DNA of 13,940 nucleotides from Odoribacteraceae bacterium (GTDB lineage: Bacteria; Bacteroidota; Bacteroidia; Bacteroidales; Marinifilaceae): NCBI GenBank assembly GCA_031267995.1, contig JAIRXZ010000024.1, forward strand, positions 1 through 13,940, in the 5' to 3' direction. The notes beneath the pieces are model-generated. The model was not told the origin of the DNA and did no database searches. It saw only the letters and a program-made list of their open reading frames with translations. The translations under genes were made by a program, and so were the position numbers. This document shows, in pieces, positions 13,627 to 13,940 of this stretch; position 1 is the first letter of the stretch, and each line of letters begins with the position of its first letter.

Positions 13627-13710
13627 GGTGGCTGAGCCTGTCGAAGCCCAAACAACAAAAGCCAACAATCATGCCCTCGGTGGAGGCACGGGCTACAAGC
13701 CCGCGCCAGC
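13627..13710 (+). repeat. 84-bp perfect direct repeat, copy 2
   Basis: Identical to 13158-13241, ending 10 bases past the stop of the minus-strand gene at 13721. Perfect identity implies recent duplication, gene conversion, or strong constraint. Confidence 0.9.
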
Positions 13711-13720
13711 AGCGGGGTGG

Positions 13721-13940
13721 TTAGTTGGTGGAGTAGATGTCGCCTTCGCGGTAGAGGAGGGAGTGGGCTTCTCCTTGTCCGGTGAAGGTGGTGGCGGCGG
13801 GGAGGAGGACGTCGGAGGTGTAGCCGCGGAAGTTGTAGCAGTAGAGTTTCCAGCCGGTGGGGGTGTTGGCGAGGACGGCGAGACATTCGAAGGTGATGTT
13901 GTCGTCGTAGACGTGGCGGATGAAGGCGACGCGTTCGTCG
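13721..13940 (-). CDS. Unrecognised protein, C-terminal 72 residues
   Basis: The minus-strand frame runs off the right edge and stops with TAA (13721-13723). Visible residues begin DERVAFIRHVYDDNITFE and end SLLYREGDIYSTN. The sequence reads like a beta-rich globular or exported domain: hydrophobic residues alternate with polar ones and aromatics (WKLYCYNFRGY) are frequent. Codons are strongly C-ending (GCC, ACC, TTC, CTC), typical of a real gene in this window. I do not recognise the family, and the N-terminus is needed. The 84-bp repeat follows its stop almost immediately. Confidence 0.65.
   Translation of the reverse strand, partial: DERVAFIRHVYDDNITFECLAVLANTPTGWKLYCYNFRGYTSDVLLPAATTFTGQGEAHSLLYREGDIYSTN

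Noticed and set aside
1..13940. tRNA, rRNA or intact insertion sequence
   Set aside because: No cloverleaf, ribosomal RNA signature, or transposase motif was found on either strand by eye.

Overview
The window looks like a G+C-rich member of the Bacteroidota, probably Bacteroidales. The support is a TAnnTTTG-type promoter (12854-12861, minus strand), lipoproteins with BspA-type leucine-rich repeats, a DUF6261-like protein, a DUF4861-like protein beside a CE8 pectinesterase, and a Bacteroidota-style uxaC-uxaB-uxaA set. The exact lineage cannot be fixed from the sequence. A gut or host-associated habitat is only an inference from pectin use plus BspA-like surface proteins.

Left half (1-7203, all plus strand, tightly packed): a pectin and galacturonate operon. 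It runs from the 3' end of a secreted pectate lyase, through uxaC, uxaB and uxaA, to a secreted CE8 pectinesterase and a DUF4861 protein. uxaB and uxaA overlap by an ATGA, and the last two genes are 2 bases apart. The exported enzymes de-esterify and cleave homogalacturonan. The cytoplasmic enzymes convert galacturonate through tagaturonate and altronate to 2-keto-3-deoxygluconate. KDG kinase, KDPG aldolase, SusC/SusD and a regulator are not in the window. Third codon positions drift from G-rich at the front of the operon to C-rich at the back.

Middle (7204-11140): a convergent intergenic region with a C-rich, G-quadruplex-capable tract and GTAG-tagged palindromes. Then come three minus-strand paralogues (order of transcription 11039 to 7573) encoding BspA-like LRR proteins with 7, 10 and 11 repeats. 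Two have a normal lipobox. The third (7573-8751) has Arg in place of the lipobox Cys and a broken hydrophobic core.

Right part (11141-13940, minus strand): a DUF6261-like protein with an Ig-like tail, preceded by a possible small gene whose 3' two thirds is a 41/42-bp tandem array of palindromes. A good Bacteroidota promoter lies upstream of both. Next is about 0.9 kb of dense repeats: GTAG-headed REP-like palindromes in both orientations, CTTCGACAAGCTCAGCC inverted repeats, and a perfect 84-bp direct repeat. The window ends in the 3' end of an unrecognised minus-strand gene. The most unusual signals are the REP-like elements, which keep an outer clamp while the self-complementary core changes, and the tandem palindrome array lying inside or beside a reading frame. 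No rRNA, tRNA, CRISPR array or intact insertion sequence was seen.
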